Of a stretch of DNA of 64,000 nt, positions 50,477 to 60,057 are shown one piece after another. The notes under the pieces are model-generated. The model did no database searches and had not been told where the DNA came from. It worked only from the letters and a program-made list of their open reading frames with translations. The translations under genes were made by a program, and so were the position numbers. Position 1 is the first letter of the stretch; each line of letters starts with the position of its first letter. The stretch is from Pseudomonas saxonica (GTDB lineage Bacteria > Pseudomonadota > Gammaproteobacteria > Pseudomonadales > Pseudomonadaceae): positions 558,001 through 622,000 of the forward strand of contig NZ_VFIO01000001.1 in the NCBI RefSeq assembly GCF_007858365.1, given 5' to 3'.

Positions 50477-51412
50477 TCACGCCGGCACTTGATCGCGCAC
50501 CAAGCGCTGGCGCACGACATCAACCAATTTATCCGGCTGAAATTTGGATAGGAAATTGTCACAGCCGACTTTCTTCACCATCGACTCGTTGAAACTCCCG
50601 GACAGCGAGGTGTGCAGCACCACATACAGTTCACGCAGGCGCGGGTCATTGCGTATCTCGGTGGTCAAGCGATAACCATCCATCTCAGGCATTTCGGCAT
50701 CAGTGAAGATCATCAACAACTTGTCGGTCATTACGTGACCGCCATCCGCCCAAGCCTTAAGCATGTTCAACGCCTTGAGTCCGTCACTGGCAACATGCAT
50801 TTTGACGCCCAGTTGTGAGAGGGTTTCACGCAATTGCGCCAGCGCAACGCTGGAGTCATCGACCAACAGCACTTCACGGCCACGCGCCTGTTCCAGAACC
50901 GGATCTTCGAGTTTATCCCGTGAGACTTTGGCGTTGTACGGCACGATTTCAGCCAGCACTTTCTCCACGTCGATAATTTCGACCAAATGCTCATCAACTT
51001 TGGTAATCGCGGTCAGGTAATGACGGCGTCCGGCACTGCCGGGCGGGGGCAGAATGGCTTCCCAATTCATATTGATAATCCGGTCGACGCCCCCCACCAG
51101 AAATGCCTGAACAGAGCGGTTGTACTCCGTCACGATAATTGTGCTGTCAGGCCCCGGCACCAATGGCCGCATACCAATTGCCTGAGAAAGATCAATCACG
51201 GGCAGGGTTTTGCCCCGCAAATTGACCACCCCGCAGACATGCGGATGACGATGAGGCATCAGGGTCAATTGGGGCAGCTGCAAGACCTCTTGCACCTTGA
51301 ACACGTTGATCGCAAACAACTGGCGACCGGCCAGACGAAACATAAGAAGTTCCAGTCGGTTTTCACCGACCAGCTGTGTTCGCTGGTCTACCGTGTCGAG
51401 AATGCCGGCCAT
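50477..51412 (-). CDS. CheV-type chemotaxis protein (CheW plus receiver)
   Basis: This is a 311-aa protein. The N-terminal CheW domain (FRLAGRQLFAINVFKVQEVL, and GVVNLRGKTLPVIDL) is followed by a receiver domain with VLLVDDSSVALAQLR, the phospho-Asp in LMIFTDAEMPEMDG and a Lys near the C-terminus (FLSKF). It couples receptors to CheA and may act in adaptation. It is a lone chemotaxis gene between the MOSC and lipid kinase genes. ATG 51412 has AGGAG upstream. Confidence 0.93.
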   Translation of the reverse strand: MAGILDTVDQRTQLVGENRLELLMFRLAGRQLFAINVFKVQEVLQLPQLTLMPHRHPHVCGVVNLRGKTLPVIDLSQAIGMRPLVPGPDSTIIVTEYNRSVQAFLVGGVDRIINMNWEAILPPPGSAGRRHYLTAITKVDEHLVEIIDVEKVLAEIVPYNAKVSRDKLEDPVLEQARGREVLLVDDSSVALAQLRETLSQLGVKMHVASDGLKALNMLKAWADGGHVMTDKLLMIFTDAEMPEMDGYRLTTEIRNDPRLRELYVVLHTSLSGSFNESMVKKVGCDNFLSKFQPDKLVDVVRQRLVRDQVPA

Positions 51413-51435
51413 AGATAACTCCTGAACGTGGGGAC

Positions 51436-52374
51436 TTAATGCTCAGGGTTATCGGCTGGCGCGCAGATAGCTTTATGGCTTGACTGACTCAACACGGGCG
51501 AATCGTGAGGCAAATGGATGTTCAGCGCGCCCTTGCGCACAGAAAAACGCAGGGAGTCGCCTTCCATGGGCTCACCATCAAGGTTAATGGACAAGCCTTC
51601 GCTGGTCTTGATCTCAACCCAGGGCAATCGCTTGCGGACAAACAGGTTATCCAGGCCCCAGCCACCCGCCATCAAGTTCTTCAGTGTGCCGACCACTTCC
51701 TGGGGCGCGGGCAAGATGCTGATATCGAGCAAGCCATCGTCCGCCAGAGCATCAGGGCATAACGCTTGGCCTCCGCCGGCCTGTCGGCCATTGCCGATCC
51801 CCAGGGCCAGCAAGTCGCCTTTCCAGTGAAAGTCCGGCCCTACCAATTCAGCGTAAGCGGCATGCAACTCACTGAAACGAGACAATCCGGTAAATAAATA
51901 CGCCGCACCGCCCAAGACTTTCTTCAGGTCTTCCGAGGTGTTGGCAGTAACCTGGCTGCCAAAGCCGCCCGTTGCCATATTTAAAAAGACCTGGCCATCC
52001 ACCTCGCCCAGATCAATGGCATGGGCAGGGGCGTCAAGCAGCGCCAAGGCCTCGTCAGGCGCCAGCGGAACCCCGGCGGCCCGCGCAAAATCATTGGCAG
52101 TCCCCAACGGCAATAACACCAGGCTAGCCTCAGTGCCGGCCTGCGCCATGGCTTCGCAGACATCACGCAATGTGCCATCACCGCCACCGGCAATCACGCG
52201 GGTATAGCCGGCATCTAATGCTTCATGCACCAGACGCTGGGCATCCCCGCCTTCCCATGTCAGCCGTACTGCCAGCTCCCAGCCTTGCGCACGGCGCTGC
52301 TCAACCGCAGCCCGTACGTCTTCGTTGAGCGCCTGTTTACCGTGCAAAATCAAAAAAGCCTTTGCCGCACTCAT
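51436..52374 (-). CDS. yegS: Diacylglycerol/lipid kinase, YegS-type
   Basis: This is a 312-aa protein. The catalytic-domain motif VIAGGGDGTLRDVCEAM is the DAGK GGDGT signature; LPLGTANDFARAAGV and GGFGSQV follow. It phosphorylates lipids such as phosphatidylglycerol in characterised YegS. It has no signal peptide and is a peripheral membrane protein. It is 24 bp upstream of the CheV-type gene, probably by proximity rather than function. ATG 52374. Confidence 0.92.
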   Translation of the reverse strand: MSAAKAFLILHGKQALNEDVRAAVEQRRAQGWELAVRLTWEGGDAQRLVHEALDAGYTRVIAGGGDGTLRDVCEAMAQAGTEASLVLLPLGTANDFARAAGVPLAPDEALALLDAPAHAIDLGEVDGQVFLNMATGGFGSQVTANTSEDLKKVLGGAAYLFTGLSRFSELHAAYAELVGPDFHWKGDLLALGIGNGRQAGGGQALCPDALADDGLLDISILPAPQEVVGTLKNLMAGGWGLDNLFVRKRLPWVEIKTSEGLSINLDGEPMEGDSLRFSVRKGALNIHLPHDSPVLSQSSHKAICAPADNPEH

Positions 52375-52471
52375 GCTTATCCCTCAACAAAATCGGTCAG
52401 GCTTTTGGACAACAGCCAAATCGAAAAGACCCAACCAATCCGAGTTATTTATCGATTGGACAGGGATGGAT

Positions 52472-53689
52472 TCATCCCAGAACTTCACTCAAAGGAATAA
52501 ACCCGACCCAATCGCCTTCAGACAGCGTGCGGTCTTCCAGCACTTCCACCAGCCCTTCAGCCCACGCAGCGCTGCGCAACACGCCGGAGCTCTGATTTTT
52601 GTAGATCACGGCGCGTCCTTGCTCCAAACGACCGCGCAGGTATTCGCGCCGGTTACCCGGTTTAGCCCAGACGAAACCGGCGGGAACCTGAAACTTCAAA
52701 GGCTCGACCGTTTGTACGCCCTGTCGACGCAGCAGATAGGGCCGTGCCAACAGGGCAAAAGTCACGAGGGTTGACGCCGGATTGCCAGGCAAACCTATGA
52801 CAGGCACGCCGCGAAAATACCCGCATGTCAGCGGCTTTCCGGGTTTGATGGCCAGTTTCCAGAGGGCAAGCTCACCTTCTTCGCGCAGGGCAATACCGAG
52901 AAAGTCTGCCTCGCCCACTGATACCCCGCCCGTAGACAAAATCAGGTCCACTGCGCCCAACTCCGTCAAACGTTGACGGGTGGCCGGCAAGTCATCAGGC
53001 AAGATTCCCGCATCCACCACTTCACAGCCTAAACGCGTGAGCCAACTACACAGCAACACGCGATTGCTGTTGTAGATTTGCCCCGGCCCCAAGGGTTGGC
53101 CCGGCTCGATCAGCTCATCGCCAGTCGACAACACCGCCACTTTTACCCGGCGAATGACCTCCAGTGTGGCGCAACCCAACGAGGCCGCCAGCCCCTGTTC
53201 GATCGGCCCTATACGCGTGCCGGCTGGCAGTACGATTTCTCCCACCGTGGTTTCCTGCCCTTGAGGACGAATGTTCTGACCCACCTGTAAAGGCTCGGCG
53301 AACACAATCCGGCCATCGGCCTGCACATGAGCGTTTTCTTGCATTTCGACACAATTAGCTCCCGCAGGTACGGGAGCCCCGGTGAAGATACGTGCACAGG
53401 TACCTGGCACCAATGGCGTCGGAGCCTGACCTGCGAAAATACGCTGGCTGACCGGCAGCGGCTCCCCCGTCCACTCCGCAAAATCAAGCGCATAACCGTC
53501 CATTGCACTGTTAGGCCACGGCGGCAAATCCAATGTCGACACCAGATCGTTGGCCAATACCCGGCCTTCGCTCGCGGCTATCGTCACCGACTCGCGTTCG
53601 CGGACAGGGGTCGCGTCGGCCAACGCCAACAAACGCGCAAGAGCTTCTTCAACGGGCATCAGGGGGCCAGTATGGCCCGGCTTACCCAC
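52472..53689 (-). CDS. moeA: Molybdopterin molybdotransferase
   Basis: This 405-aa protein has PWPNSAMDGYAL near the start, IFTGAPVPAGANCVEMQE, and VLSTGDELIEPGQPLGPGQIYNSN, all MoeA landmarks. It inserts molybdate into adenylylated molybdopterin. The start is uncertain: GTG 53689 (MGKPGHTGPL), overlapping the moaB stop, or ATG 53659 (MPVEEALARLL). It forms an operon with moaB upstream and supports molybdoenzymes such as the dehydrogenase at the window start. Confidence 0.95.
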   Translation of the reverse strand: MGKPGHTGPLMPVEEALARLLALADATPVRERESVTIAASEGRVLANDLVSTLDLPPWPNSAMDGYALDFAEWTGEPLPVSQRIFAGQAPTPLVPGTCARIFTGAPVPAGANCVEMQENAHVQADGRIVFAEPLQVGQNIRPQGQETTVGEIVLPAGTRIGPIEQGLAASLGCATLEVIRRVKVAVLSTGDELIEPGQPLGPGQIYNSNRVLLCSWLTRLGCEVVDAGILPDDLPATRQRLTELGAVDLILSTGGVSVGEADFLGIALREEGELALWKLAIKPGKPLTCGYFRGVPVIGLPGNPASTLVTFALLARPYLLRRQGVQTVEPLKFQVPAGFVWAKPGNRREYLRGRLEQGRAVIYKNQSSGVLRSAAWAEGLVEVLEDRTLSEGDWVGFIPLSEVLG

Positions 53690-54221
53690 GGCTTTCGCAA
53701 GCCGGTGCCTGCTTCAAATGCGCGACAAAATTGCAGGGCCGGTGACGCGAATCCAGTTGTTCAGCCAAAATGCCGTCCCAGCCTGTGCGTACAGCATTGG
53801 TGGAGCCCGGCAGGCAACACACCAGCGTCCCGTTAGCCAAGCCGGCCAATGCCCGCGACTGTACGGTCGAGGTGCCAATATCGGCCACCGAGATCTGGCG
53901 GAACAGTTCACCAAAGCCGTCGACTAGTTTGTCCAACAGGCAGCTCACGGCCTCCGGTGTGCTGTCACGGGCCGTAAAGCCGGTACCACCGGTAATCAAC
54001 ACCACTTGGACTTCATCGTCGGCAATCCAGGTCGCGACTTGAGCACGGATTTTGTAGAGATCATCCTTGAGCAATACTCGCGCAGACAAGCGATGCCCCG
54101 CCTCACTCAGCCGATCAACAAACACCTGACCCGAGGTGTCGGTTTCAAGAGTACGAGTGTCACTGACGGTAAGAACTGCAATATTTAAAGGTACGAAAGG
54201 TGTATCAACCTTGGCTTTCAT
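53682..54221 (-). CDS. moaB: Molybdenum cofactor biosynthesis protein B
   Basis: This 179-aa protein has LNIAVLTVSDTRTLETDTSG and the ligand-binding VVLITGGTGFTARDSTPEA, the MoaB/Mog signatures. It binds molybdopterin and probably adenylylates it. The end overlaps a possible moeA start by about 8 bp. It is divergent from mobA, 79 bp away, so the moaB-moeA and mobA promoters share a short region. Confidence 0.95.
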   Translation of the reverse strand: MKAKVDTPFVPLNIAVLTVSDTRTLETDTSGQVFVDRLSEAGHRLSARVLLKDDLYKIRAQVATWIADDEVQVVLITGGTGFTARDSTPEAVSCLLDKLVDGFGELFRQISVADIGTSTVQSRALAGLANGTLVCCLPGSTNAVRTGWDGILAEQLDSRHRPCNFVAHLKQAPACESRG

Positions 54222-54300
54222 AGACGAGGTCCAGTTGTAGGAGAAACAGCCCAGTGTTATATCACAGCGCTAATTTTGCCTGGATGCGCGGAGGCCTCCC

Positions 54301-54870
54301 ATGAGTCAGTTTGAATGTTCCATATTGCTGCTGGCAGGTGGTCGCGGCCAGCGCATGGGCGGGCAGGACAAAGGGTTGGTGCTATGGCGAGGGCAGCCAC
54401 TGATTGCTTATGCCCAACGTGCGGCCCGACCATTGACCGATGACTTGATCATTTCGTGCAATCGCAATCATGAACAATACGCAGGCTATGCCGACCAGTT
54501 GGTCATTGATGGCAATCAGGACTTTGACGGGCCGCTGGCAGGCATCCGGGCCGGCTTGGCTGCAGCTCGGCATTCGCACTTGCTGGTATTGCCCTGCGAT
54601 GTCCCTCATGTAGACGCCTCGCTGTTGCGTGCCTTGCTGCAAGTGGCTCTTGAGCACCCAGAACAACCGGCAATGGTGCGTCATGGTGAACACTGGGAGC
54701 CGTTGTTCTGCGTCATTCCCAAGGCGCTGGCAGCAGATTTTGAACAGGCCTGGCGGGCAGGAGAGCGCAGCCCGCGTAAAATCATGCTCCAGCTCAATGC
54801 CCGAGCCTTGCAATGCGCAGACAATGACCCTCGACTGACCAATTTCAATACACCGGACTTGCTCGGTTAA
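54301..54870 (+). CDS. mobA: Molybdenum cofactor guanylyltransferase
   Basis: This 189-aa protein begins with the nucleotide-binding loop [18 protein letters not shown], then [10 protein letters not shown] and [12 protein letters not shown], standard MobA motifs. It transfers GMP from GTP to molybdenum cofactor to form bis-MGD. It is divergent from moaB. The gene start overlaps GAGGCC just upstream. Confidence 0.96.
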   Translation: MSQFECSILLLAGGRGQRMGGQDKGLVLWRGQPLIAYAQRAARPLTDDLIISCNRNHEQYAGYADQLVIDGNQDFDGPLAGIRAGLAAARHSHLLVLPCDVPHVDASLLRALLQVALEHPEQPAMVRHGEHWEPLFCVIPKALAADFEQAWRAGERSPRKIMLQLNARALQCADNDPRLTNFNTPDLLG

Positions 54871-54974
54871 CAGCGCACCCAGAACTTGTCACACTAGCCA
54901 AGGAACTTGCAGGCGATGTATACGTCTCAAGGACAGATAATCTTTAAAGCACTTTCATTCGTTGGAGATACACC

Positions 54975-55196
54975 ATGACTCATCGTTCGCTCGCCGCCCT
55001 TATGCTCGCTGCTGGTCTGGCCGCCCTTGCTGGCTGCGCTTCGCCAACCGTGATCACGCTCAACGACGGTCGTGAAATCCAGGCGGTGGATACACCTAAG
55101 TTCGATGAGGATTCCGGCTTCTACCAGTTCAAACAATTGGACGGTAAAGAAACCCGCATCAACAAAGACCAGATTCGTACCGTTAAAGAGCTGTAA
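54975..55196 (+). CDS. YgdI/YgdR family lipoprotein
   Basis: This 73-aa protein has a signal peptide and lipobox ending LAGC (Cys22). The mature part (TVITLNDGREIQAVDTPKF, then YQFKQLDGKETRINKDQI) is the YgdI/YgdR (DUF903) fold. It is a small envelope lipoprotein of unknown function. GGAG lies 8 bases upstream of the ATG. A hairpin follows. Confidence 0.9.
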   Translation: MTHRSLAALMLAAGLAALAGCASPTVITLNDGREIQAVDTPKFDEDSGFYQFKQLDGKETRINKDQIRTVKEL

Positions 55197-55209
55197 GTTT
55201 CAGACCCCT

Positions 55210-55240
55210 CAATACAACCCGCCTTGCGCGGGTTGTATTG
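55210..55240. terminator. Hairpin after the YgdI/R lipoprotein gene
   Basis: CAATACAACCCGC (55210-55222) and GCGGGTTGTATTG (55228-55240) form a perfect 13-bp stem with a 5-base loop between two converging genes. No T tract follows, so it is terminator-like but not canonical. Confidence 0.6.
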
Positions 55241-55255
55241 CTTAAGGCCTGCCAT

Positions 55256-56146
55256 CTACCAATCCAGATGAATACGGCTTTCAAAGCAGCGCTCTTGCCC
55301 TGTCAGCGGATCGGCAAAGCGTAGACTCTGCGCCAGCAGCTTTAGCGGGTTGGCATAGTCATCCAGAGCGTCATTGAGTACCTCGGGGTAGAACGGATCG
55401 TTGCATATCCCTGCGCCCAACGCCGCCATATGTACACGCAACTGATGCTTTTTGCCGGTCACCGGGTAGAGCGCATAACGCCACAAATCGCCGTTTTTCT
55501 CACACACATCCACTAGCGTCTCAGTATTACTGACGCCCTCGCCTTCACGCATGCGGAAAAAAGGCTCACCCTCAACCAGTCGACTTTTATGCACCCGCGG
55601 CAGTTCAAGATCCGGTAATGCCCTGGCAATTGCCTCGTAGCGCTTCTCAATCTTTCGCGTAGGAAATAACGACTGATACGCCGAACGACTGTCCGGGTTA
55701 GCGGAAAACAACACCAGCCCGGCGGTATGCCGATCGATGCGGTGCAGCGGCACCAGATGCGGGTTATCCAGCGTGCGGATCAAACGGCGCAACAACGTCT
55801 GCTCAACGTATTCACCGGCTGGGGTCACGGGCAAGAAGTGCGGTTTGTCAGCCACCACCAGATGTTCATCGGCATACAAAATTGCTTCCTGAACCGGAAT
55901 GGGCGTTTCGTTAGGCACTTCACGAAAGTAGTGAATGCGCAGGCCTTCCTTATATGCCAGGAACGGGCTTATCGGTGCACCGCTGGCATCAAGCACCCGA
56001 CCACGGGCAATACGGTCAAGCCACTGTTCACGGCTGATGGCACGAAAGTGCGCGCACAAACAGTCGAGCACCGTCGGCCATGTTCCGGGTGGCAGGTACA
56101 AGGTGCTGGCTTGATGCTCGGCGGGGTTGAAAGGCGGGTTCAACAT
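55256..56146 (-). CDS. RluA-family RNA pseudouridine synthase
   Basis: This 296-aa protein has the catalytic Asp in the HRIDRHTAGLVLFS motif (RluA family HRLDxxTSG), preceded by VVADKPHFLPVTPAG. The C-terminal GKKHQLRVHMAALG is a family motif. It isomerises uridine in rRNA or tRNA; the site is not deducible. ATG 56146 is preferred to the TTG at 56152. Confidence 0.88.
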   Translation of the reverse strand: MLNPPFNPAEHQASTLYLPPGTWPTVLDCLCAHFRAISREQWLDRIARGRVLDASGAPISPFLAYKEGLRIHYFREVPNETPIPVQEAILYADEHLVVADKPHFLPVTPAGEYVEQTLLRRLIRTLDNPHLVPLHRIDRHTAGLVLFSANPDSRSAYQSLFPTRKIEKRYEAIARALPDLELPRVHKSRLVEGEPFFRMREGEGVSNTETLVDVCEKNGDLWRYALYPVTGKKHQLRVHMAALGAGICNDPFYPEVLNDALDDYANPLKLLAQSLRFADPLTGQERCFESRIHLDW

Positions 56147-56433
56147 AGACAACTCAAGGCGGTTAAGGCGAGCGAGGGATTATCGCGCAGCGTGCTGAGC
56201 CGCGCCTAGCGATTAATAAATAGAACCGATAAGTACCTAGACGACAAGCTTTAAAGAACGAGCCTACATACAAGTTATGTGTAGGAACGATTATATCCAC
56301 CGCCAAGAATTCATTAACTGAAAGCTCGTATTGCGACCCGTTTGCAGGCGCTTGTGTCGAAACAAGCCGTCACCCCCTGATCACCCGTTAATCATGCAAT
56401 GACATTCGGGTGCCTCCCATTGAAAGGAAACTC

Positions 56434-57138
56434 ATGATGAACGTCTGGAGCAAATTACTGACGGCGCTGCGTGGCGGCGCTAACGAAGTAGGCGAGGCAC
56501 TCGTGGATGGTCAGGCGCTGCGCATTCTAGAACAAGAAATTCGAGATGCCGACACTCAACTGCACAAGTCAAAAGAAGCATTGGCTCAAATCATGGCCAA
56601 ACACATGCTCGCCACTGAGCGGGAAAAAAACAGCACCGCCAAAATTGAGGAGCTTGAACACTACACGCTCAAAGCCTTGGCATCCGGTGATGAAACGCTG
56701 GCAACAGAGCTGGCTGAGAAGATTGCGTCCCTTGAAATACGGATGCCTGAAACCCAGGCACAAACAGTCAGCCTTGGCAGCAGCGCTGCCCAGCTTCGCA
56801 AGGCCATCACCATGGCTCAAGACCGCTTACAGACCCTCAAACAGCAAATGGATAGCGTAAAAACCACTGAAAGCGTGCAGACGGCTCAATTGGCCGTTAC
56901 TCAAAGCTGTGGAGCCCCTGAAGCCAGCCTGCAAGTCGCGGCGCAGTCATTGGACCGGATAAAGCTTAAACAAGCTGAGCTGGGTGCCAAAATCGAAGCT
57001 ACAGACCAACTGGCTGAATTGAGCAATCCCGACGCAGCCCTTGAAAACAAACTTATGGCGGCCGGTATCGTGCCTAGCAAACCCAGCGCCGCTAGTGTGT
57101 TAACCCGACTACGAGCACGACCCCATCCCGAGGCGTAA
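56434..57138 (+). CDS. PspA/IM30-family protein
   Basis: This 234-aa protein is almost wholly alpha-helical coiled coil (ILEQEIRDADTQLHKSKEAL ... EREKNSTAKIEELEHYTLKAL), starting with an amphipathic MMNVWSKLLTALRGGANEVGE that could bind membrane. It belongs to the PspA/IM30/Vipp1 family of membrane-stress and ESCRT-III-like proteins. ATG 56434 has AAAGGAAAC upstream; an ATG three bases later is equivalent. It heads a same-strand cluster with YqiJ-like, flotillin and giant ATPase genes. Confidence 0.85.
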   Translation: MMNVWSKLLTALRGGANEVGEALVDGQALRILEQEIRDADTQLHKSKEALAQIMAKHMLATEREKNSTAKIEELEHYTLKALASGDETLATELAEKIASLEIRMPETQAQTVSLGSSAAQLRKAITMAQDRLQTLKQQMDSVKTTESVQTAQLAVTQSCGAPEASLQVAAQSLDRIKLKQAELGAKIEATDQLAELSNPDAALENKLMAAGIVPSKPSAASVLTRLRARPHPEA

Positions 57139-57185
57139 TCAGCGGTCAACCCTCCCATTTTTCAGTGCTTGACCTGGATGCATAC

Positions 57186-57830
57186 ATGTCACTTTTTCTG
57201 CAAACAGCTCTGTCATTTCCCGTTGTGCTGTTCAGCTTTTTGCTGTGCCTGGCAATCGTTTACTGGCTCAGTGTGGCAATGGGAGTACTTGAAGTTGATC
57301 TACTGGATATTGATGTGAACTCAGCCTTTGAAGCCGAAGTCGGGCCACCCGAAGGCTTGGCTGGGTTGTTTAATAAGTGGGGGCTTAATGGCATTCCTTT
57401 AACCCTGATCTTGACCCTGCTGTTTTTCTTCGCCTGGCTTGTTAGCTACTACGCCGAACTCGTTCTGTTGAGCGCTCTACCATTAGGTCTGCTGCGCTAT
57501 CCGGTTGGGCTTCTCGTTGCGAGTGCCAGCGTGCTGATTTCGGTTCCCGTAATCGCATTGCTGATTCGCACGTTGCGTCCACTCTTTCGCAAGGTGGGGC
57601 CTACCACCCACAGGTCACTGTTGGGCCAATGCGTGAAAGTGCGCACTGCCAAGGTAACGGCCGCTTTCGGTGAAGCCACGCTGGAAGATGGCGGTGCAGG
57701 CTTGATCCTGCATATAAGAGCTGATGAGGCCCTTGGCTTCAAACGTGGGGACTTACTTGTCTTGATCGAATATTTGGAAAATCAAAATGCTTATCGGGTG
57801 GTATCCGAACAGGCATTCAAGGGGCTGTAA
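57186..57830 (+). CDS. YqiJ-like OB-fold membrane protein
   Basis: This is a 214-aa protein with a membrane helix at about residues 6-30, a further hydrophobic cluster of two or three helices at about 80-135, and a soluble C-terminal domain that fits an OB-fold (LLGQCVKVRTAKVTAAFGEATLEDGGAG). That matches the YqiJ/DUF1449 (NfeD-like) partners of flotillins. The start may be GTG 57165 rather than ATG 57186. It lies 47 bp after the PspA-like gene and 85 bp before the flotillin gene. The partner role is by family analogy. Confidence 0.8.
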   Translation: MSLFLQTALSFPVVLFSFLLCLAIVYWLSVAMGVLEVDLLDIDVNSAFEAEVGPPEGLAGLFNKWGLNGIPLTLILTLLFFFAWLVSYYAELVLLSALPLGLLRYPVGLLVASASVLISVPVIALLIRTLRPLFRKVGPTTHRSLLGQCVKVRTAKVTAAFGEATLEDGGAGLILHIRADEALGFKRGDLLVLIEYLENQNAYRVVSEQAFKGL

Positions 57831-57915
57831 ACGCCGCCCGCCAACGCCACAAAACAACAACTGAAAGCAGTAATCCAGCAAACCCAATCCGTACTTTAAC
57901 AAGGAATAACAATAC

Positions 57916-59964
57916 ATGAACGTTGCGATGTTAATGCCTTTCCTGATAGGCATTGGGCTATTTGTTCTGATGATTATCGGCTTCTTCGCTTTGTTCAAAG
58001 CTTTCTATATCAAAGTTGCGCAAGGCACGGCACTGATCGTTAATGACATGTCGCCCACACCCAAAGTGCACTTTACGGGCGCACTGGTTTATCCGGTGAT
58101 CTATAAAAAAGAGTTCATGAAGATCTCGTTAATAACGCTTGAAATTGACCGCCGCAGTAAAGACGGTCTGATCTGCCGGGACAACCTGCGCGCCGACATC
58201 ACTGTCGCGTTTTATCTGCGCGTCAACGAGACCACTGCCGATGTCCTAAAAGTCGCCAAAGCTATAGGGGCCGAACGCGCCTCAGACCGCACGGCAGTCA
58301 ACGAGTTATTTAATGCAAAGTTCTCCGAAGCGCTCAAAACAGCCGGTAAACAGTTCGACTTCGTACAGCTTTTTGAAGAAAGACAGAATTTCCGCGATCG
58401 TATCCTTGAAGTCATAGGCAACGACTTGAACGGCTACGTGCTGGAGGACGTTGCCATTGATTACCTGGAGCAAACGCCTAAAAACTCACTCGACCCTAGC
58501 AATATTCTGGACGCACAGGGCATACGCAAAATTACCGAGCTGACGGCCCAGCAAAACATCATCACCAACGAATTTGAGCGTAACGAAGAACTCGCCATCA
58601 AAAAGAAGAACGTCGAAACACGCGAAGCCACACTGGCCCTGGAGCGCCAGCAAGCCGACGCCGAAGCAAGACAATCACGCGAAATCGATACCCTGCGCGC
58701 TCGCGAAGAAGCGGAGACCGACAAGGTTCAGGAAGAGGAACGTCTAAAATCTGAAAGCGCTCGAATCCAGACTCAGCAGGAGCTGGATATTCGTGCTGAA
58801 AACCATCTTCGCGAAGTTGAAGTGGCTCAGCAAAACCGTCAGCGTGCTGTGGTCATAGAAGTCGAAAAAGTGACCCGCGCCAAAGATCTGGAGATCGTCG
58901 CACGGGAGCGTGAAGTTGAGCTTCAGCGTATCGATATGGAGAAAGCGCTTGAGGTTGAACGAAAAAACATTGCCTCTGTGATTCGCGAAAGGGTCGCCGT
59001 TGAGAAAACCGTGGCCCAGGAAGAAGAGCGCATTAAGGAGGTGCGCGAAGTGTCTGAAGCGGAGCGTGGCAAACAAGTGGTGGTACTGCATGCCCAGGCT
59101 GAAGCGCAAGAGTCGCTGGTTCGCAGGGTCAAGCAAGCTGAAACCGATGAAACCTGCTCAAGACACAAAGCCATCGAAATTAACAACTTGGCCCAGGCTG
59201 AACTGGAGGCCGCTGGTAAACAGGCCGAAGCCAAGAAAAAAATCGCCGAAGGTCTATCCGCAGAGCGAGCAGCCCCAGGCTTTGCAGATGCCAGAGTGCT
59301 CGAGGTGACTGTTGCGGCCAAGGAAAAGGAAGGCCTGGCCGAGGCGCGTGTGCATGCAGAGCGATTACTGGCTGAAGCGAAAGGCGAAGAAGAGAAAGGC
59401 TTGGCCCAAGCACGTGTTCAGCAAGCCCAAGCCAGCGCCAAAGAGAAAAGTGGTTTGATAGAAGCCCGGATTCTCGAAGAAATGCTCAGTGCCCAGGCAC
59501 GCGGTGAAGAACAACTTGGCAGTGCCAAAGCCAAGGCAACACAAGACCTGGGAATCGCTGAAGCACATATCCTTCTGCAACGCCTGAGCGCAGAAGCTGA
59601 AGGCCTGAGCAAAAAATTCAGCGCTCTCGAAGCACTCGGTGAGAATGCCCGGCAGCACGAAGAGTTTCGCATGCAGCTGGAAAAAAGCTTTGAGGAAAGC
59701 ATGGCGACTATTGCAGCCAACAAAGACATCGCCAAAGACCAGGCACAGGTTTTGGCTGCTGCCATGTCCAAGGCAAAAATCGATATCGTTGGCGGCGATG
59801 GCGACTTTTTCAATACCTTTGCCAAGTCCCTGTCTGTGGGCAAGGCCATCGAAGGTGTCGTCGGCAAGAGCCCAGTCATTCAGGATCTTCTAGCGCGAGT
59901 GCTGACTCCTCAGAACGCCGTCGAAAAAAAGCCCGCCGCGGTTACGGCCAACAACGATAACTGA
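57916..59964 (+). CDS. yqiK: Flotillin-family protein (YqiK-like)
   Basis: This is a 682-aa protein. A membrane anchor at residues 4-30 (MLMPFLIGIGLFVLMIIGFFALF) precedes an SPFH/band-7 domain (about 35-230, with DNLRADITVAFYLRVNETTADV). A very long Glu/Ala/Arg-rich coiled coil (about 230-600) contains repeating GLAEARVHAERLL-like units. ATG 57916, with AAGGAAT upstream. Flotillins organise membrane microdomains. It clusters with PspA- and YqiJ-like genes, as in E. coli yqiJK. Confidence 0.92.
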   Translation: MNVAMLMPFLIGIGLFVLMIIGFFALFKAFYIKVAQGTALIVNDMSPTPKVHFTGALVYPVIYKKEFMKISLITLEIDRRSKDGLICRDNLRADITVAFYLRVNETTADVLKVAKAIGAERASDRTAVNELFNAKFSEALKTAGKQFDFVQLFEERQNFRDRILEVIGNDLNGYVLEDVAIDYLEQTPKNSLDPSNILDAQGIRKITELTAQQNIITNEFERNEELAIKKKNVETREATLALERQQADAEARQSREIDTLRAREEAETDKVQEEERLKSESARIQTQQELDIRAENHLREVEVAQQNRQRAVVIEVEKVTRAKDLEIVAREREVELQRIDMEKALEVERKNIASVIRERVAVEKTVAQEEERIKEVREVSEAERGKQVVVLHAQAEAQESLVRRVKQAETDETCSRHKAIEINNLAQAELEAAGKQAEAKKKIAEGLSAERAAPGFADARVLEVTVAAKEKEGLAEARVHAERLLAEAKGEEEKGLAQARVQQAQASAKEKSGLIEARILEEMLSAQARGEEQLGSAKAKATQDLGIAEAHILLQRLSAEAEGLSKKFSALEALGENARQHEEFRMQLEKSFEESMATIAANKDIAKDQAQVLAAAMSKAKIDIVGGDGDFFNTFAKSLSVGKAIEGVVGKSPVIQDLLARVLTPQNAVEKKPAAVTANNDN

Positions 59965-59975
59965 GGTTTAACTCA

Positions 59976-60008
59976 CCGGTTTTCTCTCTGAAAACCGGCG
60001 CTTTTGCT
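59976..60008 (+). terminator. Hairpin between yqiK and the giant ATPase gene
   Basis: CCGGTTTTC (59976-59984) and GAAAACCGG (59990-59998) form a 9-bp stem with TCTCT loop, followed by CGCTTTTGC. It could end or attenuate the yqiK transcript before the ATPase gene. The tail is only moderately T-rich. Confidence 0.55.
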
Positions 60009-60057
60009 GCATGCCGAAGGAGGCTACCTCCTACATCGAATACTCAGGACTACAGCC

